Both the position numbers and the translations under genes were made by a program. A stretch of 64,000 nucleotides of DNA from Seribacter sp963934295 (GTDB lineage: Bacteria; Verrucomicrobiota; Verrucomicrobiia; Opitutales; Seribacteraceae): assembly GCA_963934295.1 (NCBI GenBank), contig CAWVXY010000004.1:1-64000 (forward strand). Reading direction: 5' to 3'. Below are positions 44,574 through 52,753 of this stretch, in pieces. Numbering within the stretch: the first letter of the stretch is position 1; each line of letters begins with the position of its first letter. Below the pieces are notes generated by a model. The model saw only the letters and a list, made by a program, of their open reading frames with translations, was not told the DNA's origin and searched no databases.

Positions 44574-45665
44574 TTGTTAAAAAAGATTATTATTAAACTC
44601 GGCACTGGGATTCTTTCTTCTGGAAAGGGTGCTGTGAGAACGGATCGGATGGAGCAACTGGCAGAAAGTATTGCAAGTTTGTCAAAAGAAGGAATCCAAA
44701 CTATTATAGTAAGTTCAGGTGCTGTGGGACTTGGAATGGGTAAGTTAGGCTTGGAAGAAAGACCCAAAGATTTAGCTCTTTCCCGAGCATGTGCCTCAAT
44801 TGGACAATGCCGCTTAATGAACGCGTGGAGTGACTCCCTTGAAAAAGCTGGATTGATTGCATCTCAAGTTCTTGTAACAAGAGAAGATTTTGAAAATAAA
44901 AAAAGATCCCAAAAAGTAGAAGAGACATTAAACACCCTACTAAATCGTAACATTATTCCTATTGTGAATGAAAACGATTCTGTCAGTGATGAAGAAATTA
45001 AATTTGGCGATAACGATGTACTCTCCGCTTTGCTTGCTTCTATAGGTAAAGCGGATTTCTTGATCATTTTATCAACAGTAAAAGGATTAATGACCCACCC
45101 TACTTCAGGATCCTTAATTCCTTATGTTGCTGAAATTACTCCATCCATAGATGCAATGGCTAAAGGAACACATAGCCCTACTGCCGTAGGTGGTATGGTA
45201 ACCAAAATTGAAGCGGCCAAAATTGCGTGCCAGGCAGGTTGTGCTGTTTTTATTGGAAGTGGAGAAAATCCTTCACTATTAGGAGATATCGTTAAAGGTA
45301 ATAATGTACAGGGTACATTTTTTGCACCATCTGGGTTGACATTATCTGAAAGAAAAAAATGGCTTCCATTCTTTCCCGCACCCAAAGGGATGCTTTCAGT
45401 AGACCTTGTTACAACTAATACAATTATGAAAAAAGGAGACAGCTTACACGCAAAAGGCATTTCTTCTATTTCAGGTGAATTTGAAAAAGCAGATGTAGTG
45501 GAAATTAAAAATCCAGAAAATCAAATTATTGCATGTGGAATAACTCGATTTAGTAAAAACGAATTACTTCGAGCACAAGGTAAAAAAGATGATGAAATTC
45601 TCGCTCTTTTTCCCGGAAAAAATCGGTCAGAGGTCATTCATCGGGATCACTTAGCTCCAATATAA
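44574..45665 (+). CDS. proB: Glutamate 5-kinase
   Basis: 363-residue first enzyme of proline synthesis. The amino acid kinase fold starts KKIIIKLGTGILSSGKG, with IIVSSGAVGLGMGKL, the substrate site NENDSVSDEEIKFGDND and GTHSPTAVGGMVTKIEAAK. The C-terminal 90 residues form a PUA domain (KKGDSLHAKGISSISGEFEK), typical of bacterial ProB. The start is taken as the TTG at 44574, since no ATG or GTG precedes the first beta strand; there is no Shine-Dalgarno sequence. No proA follows here. Confidence 0.95.
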   Translation: MLKKIIIKLGTGILSSGKGAVRTDRMEQLAESIASLSKEGIQTIIVSSGAVGLGMGKLGLEERPKDLALSRACASIGQCRLMNAWSDSLEKAGLIASQVLVTREDFENKKRSQKVEETLNTLLNRNIIPIVNENDSVSDEEIKFGDNDVLSALLASIGKADFLIILSTVKGLMTHPTSGSLIPYVAEITPSIDAMAKGTHSPTAVGGMVTKIEAAKIACQAGCAVFIGSGENPSLLGDIVKGNNVQGTFFAPSGLTLSERKKWLPFFPAPKGMLSVDLVTTNTIMKKGDSLHAKGISSISGEFEKADVVEIKNPENQIIACGITRFSKNELLRAQGKKDDEILALFPGKNRSEVIHRDHLAPI

Positions 45666-45722
45666 GCAAAAAAAACTGAAAACGCTTGCCCGTTTATCAG
45701 CTTTAAGTGAAAGGTTATTCCC

Positions 45723-47828
45723 GTGTACGATTACGAAGATGAAGAAGATGATATGTTCGGTACTCCCCCACCGGCAAAAAATAAAGCTACGATAGATTTT
45801 AAGTCGGAGCTTAACGACGACCAATATAAGGCGGTTACGGCTCCATTTGGGCCAGCCTTAGTATTGGCAGGGGCAGGTTCTGGAAAAACGCGAACCCTGA
45901 CCTACCGAGTTGCCTATTTATTATCAGAAGGAGTAAACCCTGAGGATATTCTCCTCCTCACATTTACAAATAAAGCATCGAAACAAATGCTTGAACGAGT
46001 CGAAGAATTAACAGGCGTGGGAGCACATCGCTTTCTAGGTGGTACTTTTCACCATGTTGGCGGACAAGTTCTACGTTTATTTGGAGATTCAATTGGTCTG
46101 CCAAGAAACTATACTATTCTTGACGATAGTGATTCTGATTCGCTCCTATCGGAGGTCATAAGAGATTTAGATCCCGATTTCTTTAAATCAAAAGAAAATC
46201 CAAAAGCAAAACCTATCAAGGGAATCATAAGCTATTCACGAAATGTAATGGTTCCCGTCGAAGAAGTGGCAAAGGGAAGATATCCATCAAACGGAGAACT
46301 TTTAGCTAAAATTGATGCGTTCATGCGTGAATACCAGGAAGCCAAAATTAGTCGCGGATTGGCTGATTATGACGATTTACTTGTCTTATGGCTTCAAGTT
46401 CTAGAGACAAACCAAGAGGCCGCTCAATACTACCAAGACAGGTTCTCTCACATCTTAGTTGATGAATATCAGGATGTGAACACATTGCAGGCAAAAATTG
46501 TTGATAAAATCGGAGCTAACCATCAGATCATGGCCGTGGGAGATGATGCGCAATGTATCTATACTTGGAGAGGAGCTGATATTGATCAAATTCTTGGATT
46601 CCCTGAGAGACATCCTGGTACAAGAATATTTAAAATTGAAACCAATTACAGAAGCTCCCCGGAAATTCTAAAATTTGCCAATGGTATTCTCGAAAATCGA
46701 GCAACAGACGAAAACTTTACCAAAACTCTTAAACCGTCTCAACCCCATCAGGATCTTCCCGTTGTCGTGCCTACAATTGACACTTATCAGCAAGCAAATT
46801 TTATATTATCAAAAGTAGAACAACTGGTTAACAATGGAACAAGTTATGATGATATTGCTATTCTCTATCGAGCCCATTACCACGCAATGGAACTTCAAAT
46901 AGAATTATCGCGTAGAGATATTCCATTTGTAATTACAAGTGGTATGCGGTTTTTCGAACAAGCTCATGTAAAGGATTTAGTGGCCCAACTGAGGTTTGTA
47001 GTAAATCCGAAAGATTCAACTGCCTTTCATCGATTCGCATGCCTTTTGCCCAAAGTTGGAGAAAAAACAGCAACTAAACTATTATCTCTGGCTGAAAAAG
47101 TTTCATCCGAAAAATCGATGACTTTAATCTCAGCGCTTTCCGAGCCTGAAATCCTTAAGAAAGTTCCCGCCGATGCAAAAGAAGATTGGATTGGACTAAT
47201 GGAAACCTTGCAGAGTGTCTCAGAACTGACGGCAACCGCAACCCCATCCAAAGTTGTTGATGAAGCTATAAACGGTTGGTACCATGAATATTTACATGCC
47301 ACTTATGAAAATTGGCCAAGAAGGGAAGAGGATTTAGAAAGCTTGGTCGATTTCGCTAGTAAACATGAGAATCTAGCGGAAATGCTGAGTCAATTAATTC
47401 TACTAAGTTCAGAATCTGGAGATCGAGTTGTACGACAGGGCGAGAGTTGCCTACGCCTATCTACTATTCACCAATCTAAGGGGTTGGAGTTTCGTCATGT
47501 TTTTATTATTGGACTGGCAGACGGTTTGTTTCCCAACAAAAGAGCTATTGACGGAGAGGGTGACCTAGAAGAAGAAAGACGTCTTTTTTATGTAGCCTCT
47601 ACACGTGCAGAAAGATCTCTACACCTTGTCTTCCCTATGCTTTCAAGCCAAAATGGGACTCAGATACGACTTATGCAAAGTAGGTTTTTAAAAGAACTTC
47701 CCCAAACCGGATACGAACTATACAATGTTCATGCTCAGAATTCTTTCGGTCAACAATCAGGATATGGTAGTAAATGGAGCCAATACGGTGGTGGAAAAAG
47801 AGGTGGCGGATATCGTAGGTCTTATTAA
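45723..47828 (+). CDS. UvrD/Rep/PcrA-family DNA helicase
   Basis: 701-residue superfamily 1A 3'-5' helicase. Motifs in order: Q motif LNDDQYKAV, Walker A LAGAGSGKTRTL, Ia LLTFTNKAS, II VDEYQDVN, III VGDDAQCIYTWRGA, IV KIETNYRSS, V STIHQSKGLEF, VI FYVASTRAERSLHLV. The N-terminal 20 residues are strongly acidic (YDYEDEEDDMF), and the C-terminus is Gly/Tyr/Gln-rich (GQQSGYGSKW). The start is GTG at 45723. It is shorter than E. coli UvrD and without its C-terminal Tudor-like region, so Rep/PcrA-like or UvrD-like cannot be settled. Confidence 0.92.
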   Translation: MYDYEDEEDDMFGTPPPAKNKATIDFKSELNDDQYKAVTAPFGPALVLAGAGSGKTRTLTYRVAYLLSEGVNPEDILLLTFTNKASKQMLERVEELTGVGAHRFLGGTFHHVGGQVLRLFGDSIGLPRNYTILDDSDSDSLLSEVIRDLDPDFFKSKENPKAKPIKGIISYSRNVMVPVEEVAKGRYPSNGELLAKIDAFMREYQEAKISRGLADYDDLLVLWLQVLETNQEAAQYYQDRFSHILVDEYQDVNTLQAKIVDKIGANHQIMAVGDDAQCIYTWRGADIDQILGFPERHPGTRIFKIETNYRSSPEILKFANGILENRATDENFTKTLKPSQPHQDLPVVVPTIDTYQQANFILSKVEQLVNNGTSYDDIAILYRAHYHAMELQIELSRRDIPFVITSGMRFFEQAHVKDLVAQLRFVVNPKDSTAFHRFACLLPKVGEKTATKLLSLAEKVSSEKSMTLISALSEPEILKKVPADAKEDWIGLMETLQSVSELTATATPSKVVDEAINGWYHEYLHATYENWPRREEDLESLVDFASKHENLAEMLSQLILLSSESGDRVVRQGESCLRLSTIHQSKGLEFRHVFIIGLADGLFPNKRAIDGEGDLEEERRLFYVASTRAERSLHLVFPMLSSQNGTQIRLMQSRFLKELPQTGYELYNVHAQNSFGQQSGYGSKWSQYGGGKRGGGYRRSY

Positions 47829-47832
47829 ACGA

Positions 47833-48237
47833 CTATAGAGCGTTTAACAATGCACGCCAAGGCAGCAAGCTGCAATCATGTCTTTCAGAGAACCGAAAAA
47901 TTGTCTCGTAGACAATTAAATCTCCAGGCAGAGGGAATTCTTTTCCCTTCTCAATAAAAGTAATTATCTTTTGAGATAAAAGTTTAGATTCCAGCTGGCT
48001 CATGCCTTCAACCTGACAACACATAAGTGATGCACAAGCTTCAGATAATGCTGAACCCTGTGCAATAAAATGAATATGAAGCAGGACAGAATCTTTCTCA
48101 AAAAGTTCAACTGTACAACTATTACCGGATTTCTTACTGACCCAAGATCCCGTAAGATTAGATTTTTTTAAACGACCATGAAACATGGGCGAACGTGCGT
48201 GTTCTTCCAAAATTTCACGATGAAGGGGATCTTCCAA
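47833..48237 (-). CDS. SufU/IscU-like protein with incomplete Fe-S scaffold motif
   Basis: 134 residues with the SufU/NifU-N pattern: REILEEHARSPMFHGRLKKS at the start, GNSCTVELFE, GSALSEACASLMCC and RHDCSLLPWRAL at the end. In working scaffolds these are (N/G)xxCGD, GCAIS and CaxLpW. Here Cys41 and Cys122 are kept, but the aspartate after the first cysteine is Val43 and the second cysteine is Ser62; Cys68, Cys73 and Cys74 are extra. It is therefore likely an IscU-fold protein that has lost normal cluster assembly or uses another site. It follows dcd by 4 bases. Confidence 0.7.
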   Translation of the reverse strand: MEDPLHREILEEHARSPMFHGRLKKSNLTGSWVSKKSGNSCTVELFEKDSVLLHIHFIAQGSALSEACASLMCCQVEGMSQLESKLLSQKIITFIEKGKEFPLPGDLIVYETIFRFSERHDCSLLPWRALLNAL

Positions 48238-48241
48238 AGAC

Positions 48242-48778
48242 TTAAAAAATATTCTTCCACATCATGGATTCAACGGGTTGTGGAGTACGTTTGTTATATT
48301 TAGCGCTGGATTTATTGGCATAATCAATTTCAACTTCTCCATCTACTTTAAAATAGATTAATTGTCCGATTGGCATTCCTGCGTAAACCCGAACAGGTTG
48401 AGATACCGATATTTCTAATGTCCAGTGGTTACAAAACCCAACATCTCCCTTTCCAGCAGTTGCGTGGATATCAATCCCCAATCGCCCAACACTCGATTTT
48501 CCTTCGAGAAATGGAACATACAGTCTAGTTTCGGTATATTCTAATGTGGAACCTAGGTAAGTCTTTCCTGGGTTTAGAACTATTCCTTCTTCTTCAATCT
48601 CAAAATGTTTTACCATATTGTGCTTCTTCGCATCAATAATTTCATCCACATAACATGCCAGAAATTTAGACAAGTGAACATCATAACTATTAGTCCCCAA
48701 ACTGGATCTGTCGTAAGGGTCAATTACGATGTTTTGGGCATCAATTGCATCTAATATAGAACGATCGGATAGAATCAT
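48242..48778 (-). CDS. dcd: dCTP deaminase
   Basis: 178-residue trimer-forming enzyme that makes dUTP from dCTP (and in some forms also hydrolyses it to dUMP). Family features: ILSDRSILDAI at the start, SSLGTNSYDVHLSKFL, the active-site segment GKSSVGRLGIDIHATAGKGD with conserved Ser and Arg, and NHWTLEISV with the catalytic glutamate, then the C-terminal YANKSSAKYN lid. It leads an operon of two with the SufU-like gene. The pattern HATAGKGDVGF is closer to Bacteroidetes-type dcd than to that of E. coli. Whether it is bifunctional is unknown. Confidence 0.93.
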   Translation of the reverse strand: MILSDRSILDAIDAQNIVIDPYDRSSLGTNSYDVHLSKFLACYVDEIIDAKKHNMVKHFEIEEEGIVLNPGKTYLGSTLEYTETRLYVPFLEGKSSVGRLGIDIHATAGKGDVGFCNHWTLEISVSQPVRVYAGMPIGQLIYFKVDGEVEIDYANKSSAKYNKRTPQPVESMMWKNIF

Positions 48779-48911
48779 TTAAGCGAAAATTTTCTTACAT
48801 GGATAAAAGGCCAAACTAGAATCATCCTAATAAATAAGTTTGGATCCACAACACTAATGAATAAAAAAAAAGGTTATTATTGTATTCAATTTAATACAAT
48901 CTAAACCAAAA

Positions 48912-48942
48912 AAAGCCTCTCAGGAAATTCCCGAGAGGCTTT
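48912..48942 (-). terminator. Rho-independent terminator of the Gfo/Idh gene
   Basis: Arms 48912-48921 and 48933-48942 (AAAGCCTCTC and GAGAGGCTTT) form a perfect 10-base-pair stem with an 11-base loop. On the minus strand it is followed by a run of T (TTTTTGG). It lies 16 bases past the stop codon of the oxidoreductase gene. Confidence 0.85.
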
Positions 48943-48958
48943 AAAAATCCAAGTTTAA

Positions 48959-50293
48959 TTAAGCAAAAGGACGATAAACTCCTGGTGATGGGACTGGGTA
49001 TTCGCCATTTGCACCTGGAACAACCGGGGGCTTTGTGTCCCAAGTATAATCATCAATACCCGGGGCATAATCTCTACCTTTCTTTAAAAGCTCATCCGCT
49101 ATAATTTCTTTTCCAGAATAGCATGCTTCACGACCTAAAATAGCGGTAAATGTACTCATAGCACCATATTCCGCCTCGTTGTAATACTCGCCCTTGTGCA
49201 ATGCCTCAATTAAATCCTTCTGCTCCTGGTAGTGTCCTCCACCAGCACCACGGATACGAGTTGGGTCACCATCAAATGGTTCAATATGACTAGCAACCTT
49301 GCAGGTACCCTTAGATCCATGGGCATATTCAGCAACATGAGACCACCCTCCCTTAAGATGGCGACCTTGGCTGAACATCTTGGTTCCGTCCGGAAAAGTA
49401 TACTCAACAAAAGTATGATCGAATATCTGGGAAAGCTTTCGGTCTCCCCCCATTCTCATTTCGCTTCCGCCCATACCATTGGCTTTTATCGGATACATGC
49501 CCTTAATCCAGCAACCTGCATCCAGATTGTGAATATGCTGTTCACAAATTTGATCTCCTGACGCCCAAGTAAAGTGATACCAATTGTTTACCTGATATTC
49601 CATTTCTGTCATACCCTGCTGCTTCGCACGGTGCCAAATAGAATTACCATTCCAATAAACACGAAGCATATTGATATCTCCAATGACCCCGTCTTGAAGT
49701 TGTTTGACGCAATCAATGTAGCGTTCTTCGTGCCGACGCTGTAATCCAATACCAACTGTAAGACCTTTTTCCTTTGCTTTCTTCGCGGAGGCCAATACAC
49801 GACGAATTCCGGTAACATCACTGGCAACCGGTTTTTCCATAAAAACTTTTTTGCCTTGGTTAATCGCATATTCAAATTGTTGTGGTTTGAAACCGGGAGG
49901 AGTGGCAATCACTACCATATCAACATCCTCATTGATAGCCTGTTTATAACCATCTAAGCCACCAAAGATTCTGCCCTCCACATCAATTCGGTCATCACCA
50001 TATTTTTTCTTAAATGCAGCTATTTTATTCGCCGATTTTTCTGGAAAGGCATCCGCTACTGCAACTAACTTTGTGTTACAGCGAACATTTTTATTTTTTT
50101 CCAAATCCTTAGGGGCATCAAGAATTTGAGTAATCGCTCCTGTCCCGCGACCACCAAGTCCAATCGCAGCAACTCGTATTGTATCACTTTGAAGTGCTTC
50201 GCCTTTTGCAACATAGGGAAAGGATGCGGCTGCACCTACGATTGCTGAGGTACCAATGAATTTTCTTCGACTTACAGATTCTGTTTCTTTCAT
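48959..50293 (-). CDS. Secreted Gfo/Idh/MocA-family oxidoreductase (Tat substrate)
   Basis: 444 residues. The N-terminus SRRKFIGTSAIVGAAASFPY is a twin-arginine signal peptide. The Rossmann domain has AAIGLGGRGTGAI and the family motif GKKVFMEKPVASDVTGI, with Lys of the EKP motif as catalytic lysine. NAD(P)-dependent sugar oxidoreductases of this exported kind are frequent in Planctomycetota and Verrucomicrobiota. It follows the ThuA gene by 38 bases on the same strand, so both probably act on the same sugar. A TATAAT hexamer ends 4 bases before the ATG. The substrate is unknown. Confidence 0.88.
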   Translation of the reverse strand: MKETESVSRRKFIGTSAIVGAAASFPYVAKGEALQSDTIRVAAIGLGGRGTGAITQILDAPKDLEKNKNVRCNTKLVAVADAFPEKSANKIAAFKKKYGDDRIDVEGRIFGGLDGYKQAINEDVDMVVIATPPGFKPQQFEYAINQGKKVFMEKPVASDVTGIRRVLASAKKAKEKGLTVGIGLQRRHEERYIDCVKQLQDGVIGDINMLRVYWNGNSIWHRAKQQGMTEMEYQVNNWYHFTWASGDQICEQHIHNLDAGCWIKGMYPIKANGMGGSEMRMGGDRKLSQIFDHTFVEYTFPDGTKMFSQGRHLKGGWSHVAEYAHGSKGTCKVASHIEPFDGDPTRIRGAGGGHYQEQKDLIEALHKGEYYNEAEYGAMSTFTAILGREACYSGKEIIADELLKKGRDYAPGIDDYTWDTKPPVVPGANGEYPVPSPGVYRPFA

Positions 50294-50331
50294 ATGAATT
50301 ATAATAGATTAATTTGAGAATTTTGAGAGTT

Positions 50332-51189
50332 TTAATTTAAGTTTCTTGATTGAGGAATTGATTTGGATGGCCCTTTTATGTCGCCTAATGCCCATTGAAT
50401 TCCATCGAGAAAGTGTTGCAACATAAATGGTGTCCACCAAGTTGCTTTATTATGGCCAAAATTAGAGTAAAAAACTCGACCTTTTCCATAAGAACGTACC
50501 CAGGATACAGGATAATCATTAGTTTTCGAAATTCCTTTCTTGTCTGTTTTTACTGAATCAAGCCCAATCAAAACTCGAAGCTTGCTTCGATCATAGCCCT
50601 TGTATTGATATATTTCATCTGAAAACATGAATTCTTTTTCTTGAAATGCCTGATTAACAGGATGGCCACTATCTTCGACAAAAAAGGGCCATTTTCCTCC
50701 GGCATTCCATGGATGGCCAGCAAAACATCCCCCAATCATATCAGTATATTCCTGCCATTGAGACATGCCACCATCCGAAGCCGCATGAAACCCAATAAAA
50801 GCTTTTCCATTCTTAATAAAATTTAAAATCGCATCCCTTTGCGACTTTTCAGTAAACGCCTTTTGTACATGTGTCGTGTTATTAAAAATAATTGCATCAT
50901 ATTTTATTAAACCTTCGGAGGTAAATTCTTTTGTCTCGAGAGTAAAAGTAGCTTCAAATGCCTGAGTTTTTTCAGCAAGTACACGTAAACCTTTAACTCC
51001 AGTGGGGATCGAACTATGTTTAAAACCGCTTGGATGCGAATAAACCAGAACTTTTCGTGTTTTTTTTGGTTTAACTGAAGATTTCTCAGGTGCTGCGTTC
51101 TCAATTTTCAACAACTCAACATCAGGCTTGGACAAAAGACCAGTTACAACAAGTAGGAATAGACTAATTGAAGAAAATAAAATTTTCAT
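50332..51189 (-). CDS. Secreted ThuA-domain protein
   Basis: 285 residues after choosing the ATG at 51189, which begins a signal peptide (MKILFSSISLFLLVVTGLLS). The ThuA domain, a class I glutamine-amidotransferase-like fold, starts RKVLVYSHPSGFKHSSIPTG and includes YDAIIFNNTTHVQ, GFHAASDGG, GHPWNAGGKW and GKGRVFYSNFGHNKATW. No catalytic cysteine is apparent, as usual for ThuA. ThuA is linked to trehalose/sugar use in Rhizobium; in this phylum it commonly adjoins Gfo/Idh proteins, as here. Confidence 0.85.
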   Translation of the reverse strand: MKILFSSISLFLLVVTGLLSKPDVELLKIENAAPEKSSVKPKKTRKVLVYSHPSGFKHSSIPTGVKGLRVLAEKTQAFEATFTLETKEFTSEGLIKYDAIIFNNTTHVQKAFTEKSQRDAILNFIKNGKAFIGFHAASDGGMSQWQEYTDMIGGCFAGHPWNAGGKWPFFVEDSGHPVNQAFQEKEFMFSDEIYQYKGYDRSKLRVLIGLDSVKTDKKGISKTNDYPVSWVRSYGKGRVFYSNFGHNKATWWTPFMLQHFLDGIQWALGDIKGPSKSIPQSRNLN

Positions 51190-51275
51190 AATTGGACAAA
51201 AGGGTAAATAATACATTCAAATGCAATTAGCTTTCTAAGCAAGCTAGGAAACAAATGATTAGGAAATAAAAAATT

Positions 51276-51692
51276 CTATGCACAGGATGGGCAGGTTCCA
51301 AAAACCTCCATAACATGAGCGATTTCAACAAACCCGAAGGACTTAGCTGTTTCCTCCAATTCTTCTCCCATACAAAGATCAATCCGTTCAGTCCTACCAC
51401 AATTTCGACAAGTCAAATGATGATGATGGTCATGTCCGTGCCCAATACAGTAAACCTTAGTTCCGTTTTCACGCACGCCTCTCTGTACGACATTAATTTT
51501 CTCAAACTGTTCCAAACAACGGTAGGCAGTAACCAGGTCACAGGATTCTGGAGGCAGTTGAGCGAACGCTTCCTCGGCAGACATTGGGGAGTCAGCACTA
51601 GCTAAAACTTCCAGTATCGCCTTTCGCTGTTCTGTGACACGTAGTCCTTTCTCTCGGAGAAGCGTAATTCCATTTTCAACCAATTCTGACAT
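51276..51692 (-). CDS. Fur-family metal-responsive repressor (Zur/PerR-like)
   Basis: 138 residues. Winged-helix part: LREKGLRVTEQRKAILEVLA and VTAYRCLEQFEKINVVQR. The metal-binding part contains a histidine cluster (GHGHDHHHHLTCRNCG) and two CxxC pairs (CRNC and CPSC at the end), which make a structural zinc site. The histidine-rich element and absence of the HHHDH arrangement of E. coli Fur suggest zinc or another metal; I cannot say which. It is divergent from the secreted hydrolase gene across 119 bases; no clear Fur or Zur box was seen there. Confidence 0.9.
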   Translation of the reverse strand: MSELVENGITLLREKGLRVTEQRKAILEVLASADSPMSAEEAFAQLPPESCDLVTAYRCLEQFEKINVVQRGVRENGTKVYCIGHGHDHHHHLTCRNCGRTERIDLCMGEELEETAKSFGFVEIAHVMEVFGTCPSCA

Positions 51693-51811
51693 TTATTCTA
51701 TAATTACGATTGCACTGATTTGAGCAATACAGAATGAAGCTTTTGTTACCTAAAATAAACTTTTTTAATTTTCGCATTGAATCGATCAGTAACTCCAAGT
51801 AGCACTCTGTC

Positions 51812-52600
51812 ATGAGTCGTTTACTTTTTCTATGTCCAATGATTGCCTGCTTATTTAGCATTCATTTATATTCAAATACCAATGACAAGCTGATTACTAC
51901 TTATGCGGCAAAATCTGTAAAAAAAGAACAAAACAAAAATTTCCTTTATCGAACATCAGCCCCTACCAAAATGGTAAAAGGAAAAAAATATCCTTTGTTG
52001 GTATTCTTCCATGGAGCCGGAGGGCGGGGCCAAGACAACCAAGGACAGTTGACCGATGCCGGAGCAATCCTAGCATTTGAACAACAAGGCGTTCGTTCCA
52101 AAAGAAAATCTCATATCTTCGCAGGACAAGTTCCAAAGGGTGAACGATGGGTTGATGTCCATTGGAGCCTTCTCGGTCATAGAATGCCAAAAATCTCTCA
52201 TTCTATGAAAATGGCATTTGAGCAAATCGATTCCTATGTTCAAAATCCAAAAAACCAAGTCGATCCAAATCGAATTTATGCAATGGGATTATCCATGGGA
52301 GGCTATGGCACATGGGATGCAATTCAACGCAGACCTGATTTCTTTGCTGCCGCCGTTCCTATTTGCGGAGGTGGAGACAAAAGTCTTGGTGGGAAAATTT
52401 CCAAAATCCCCATATGGGCATGGCATGGAGACAAGGATACGGTCATAAAACCGAGTCGATCGAGAGACATGATCCAGGCTGTAAAAGAAGCAGGAGGCTC
52501 AGCAAAGTATTCCGAAATAAAGGGACGCGGTCATAACTCATGGGTTGATGTCTGGAACTCAGCCGAACTTTGGGACTGGCTGTTCTCACAAAACAGCTAG
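51812..52600 (+). CDS. Secreted alpha/beta hydrolase (CE1-like esterase/peptidase)
   Basis: 262 residues. A signal peptide (LLFLCPMIACLFSIHLYS) leads an alpha/beta hydrolase fold with the oxyanion segment VFFHGAGGRGQDNQ, the nucleophile Ser161 in GLSMGGYG, the acid region WAWHGDKDTVIKPS and the base histidine in GRGHNSWVDVW. The catalytic triad is complete. This 'predicted peptidase/esterase' group is common in polysaccharide-degrading bacteria and often removes acyl groups from glycans. It precedes the sulfatase/GH127 block by about 150 bases and could deacylate the same substrate. Confidence 0.8.
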   Translation: MSRLLFLCPMIACLFSIHLYSNTNDKLITTYAAKSVKKEQNKNFLYRTSAPTKMVKGKKYPLLVFFHGAGGRGQDNQGQLTDAGAILAFEQQGVRSKRKSHIFAGQVPKGERWVDVHWSLLGHRMPKISHSMKMAFEQIDSYVQNPKNQVDPNRIYAMGLSMGGYGTWDAIQRRPDFFAAAVPICGGGDKSLGGKISKIPIWAWHGDKDTVIKPSRSRDMIQAVKEAGGSAKYSEIKGRGHNSWVDVWNSAELWDWLFSQNS

Positions 52601-52753
52601 CAAAAAGGCTTTTCTTTTAAATCTTCAATGCCCACAAACCTCTGGGTAGGAAGAAATACTATTCCTATTTAGAAAATTAAGTTCTCTACTCACTAGTAAT
52701 TTCATCCGAGAAAATTCGGCTAATTTCCCCATTACCATAACTTACTAATCTAG

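Noticed and set aside
51693..51811. Fur or Zur box between the Fur-family gene and the hydrolase
   Set aside because: AT-rich sequence with partial TATAATTA-like pieces, but no dyad with enough matches to a known box.
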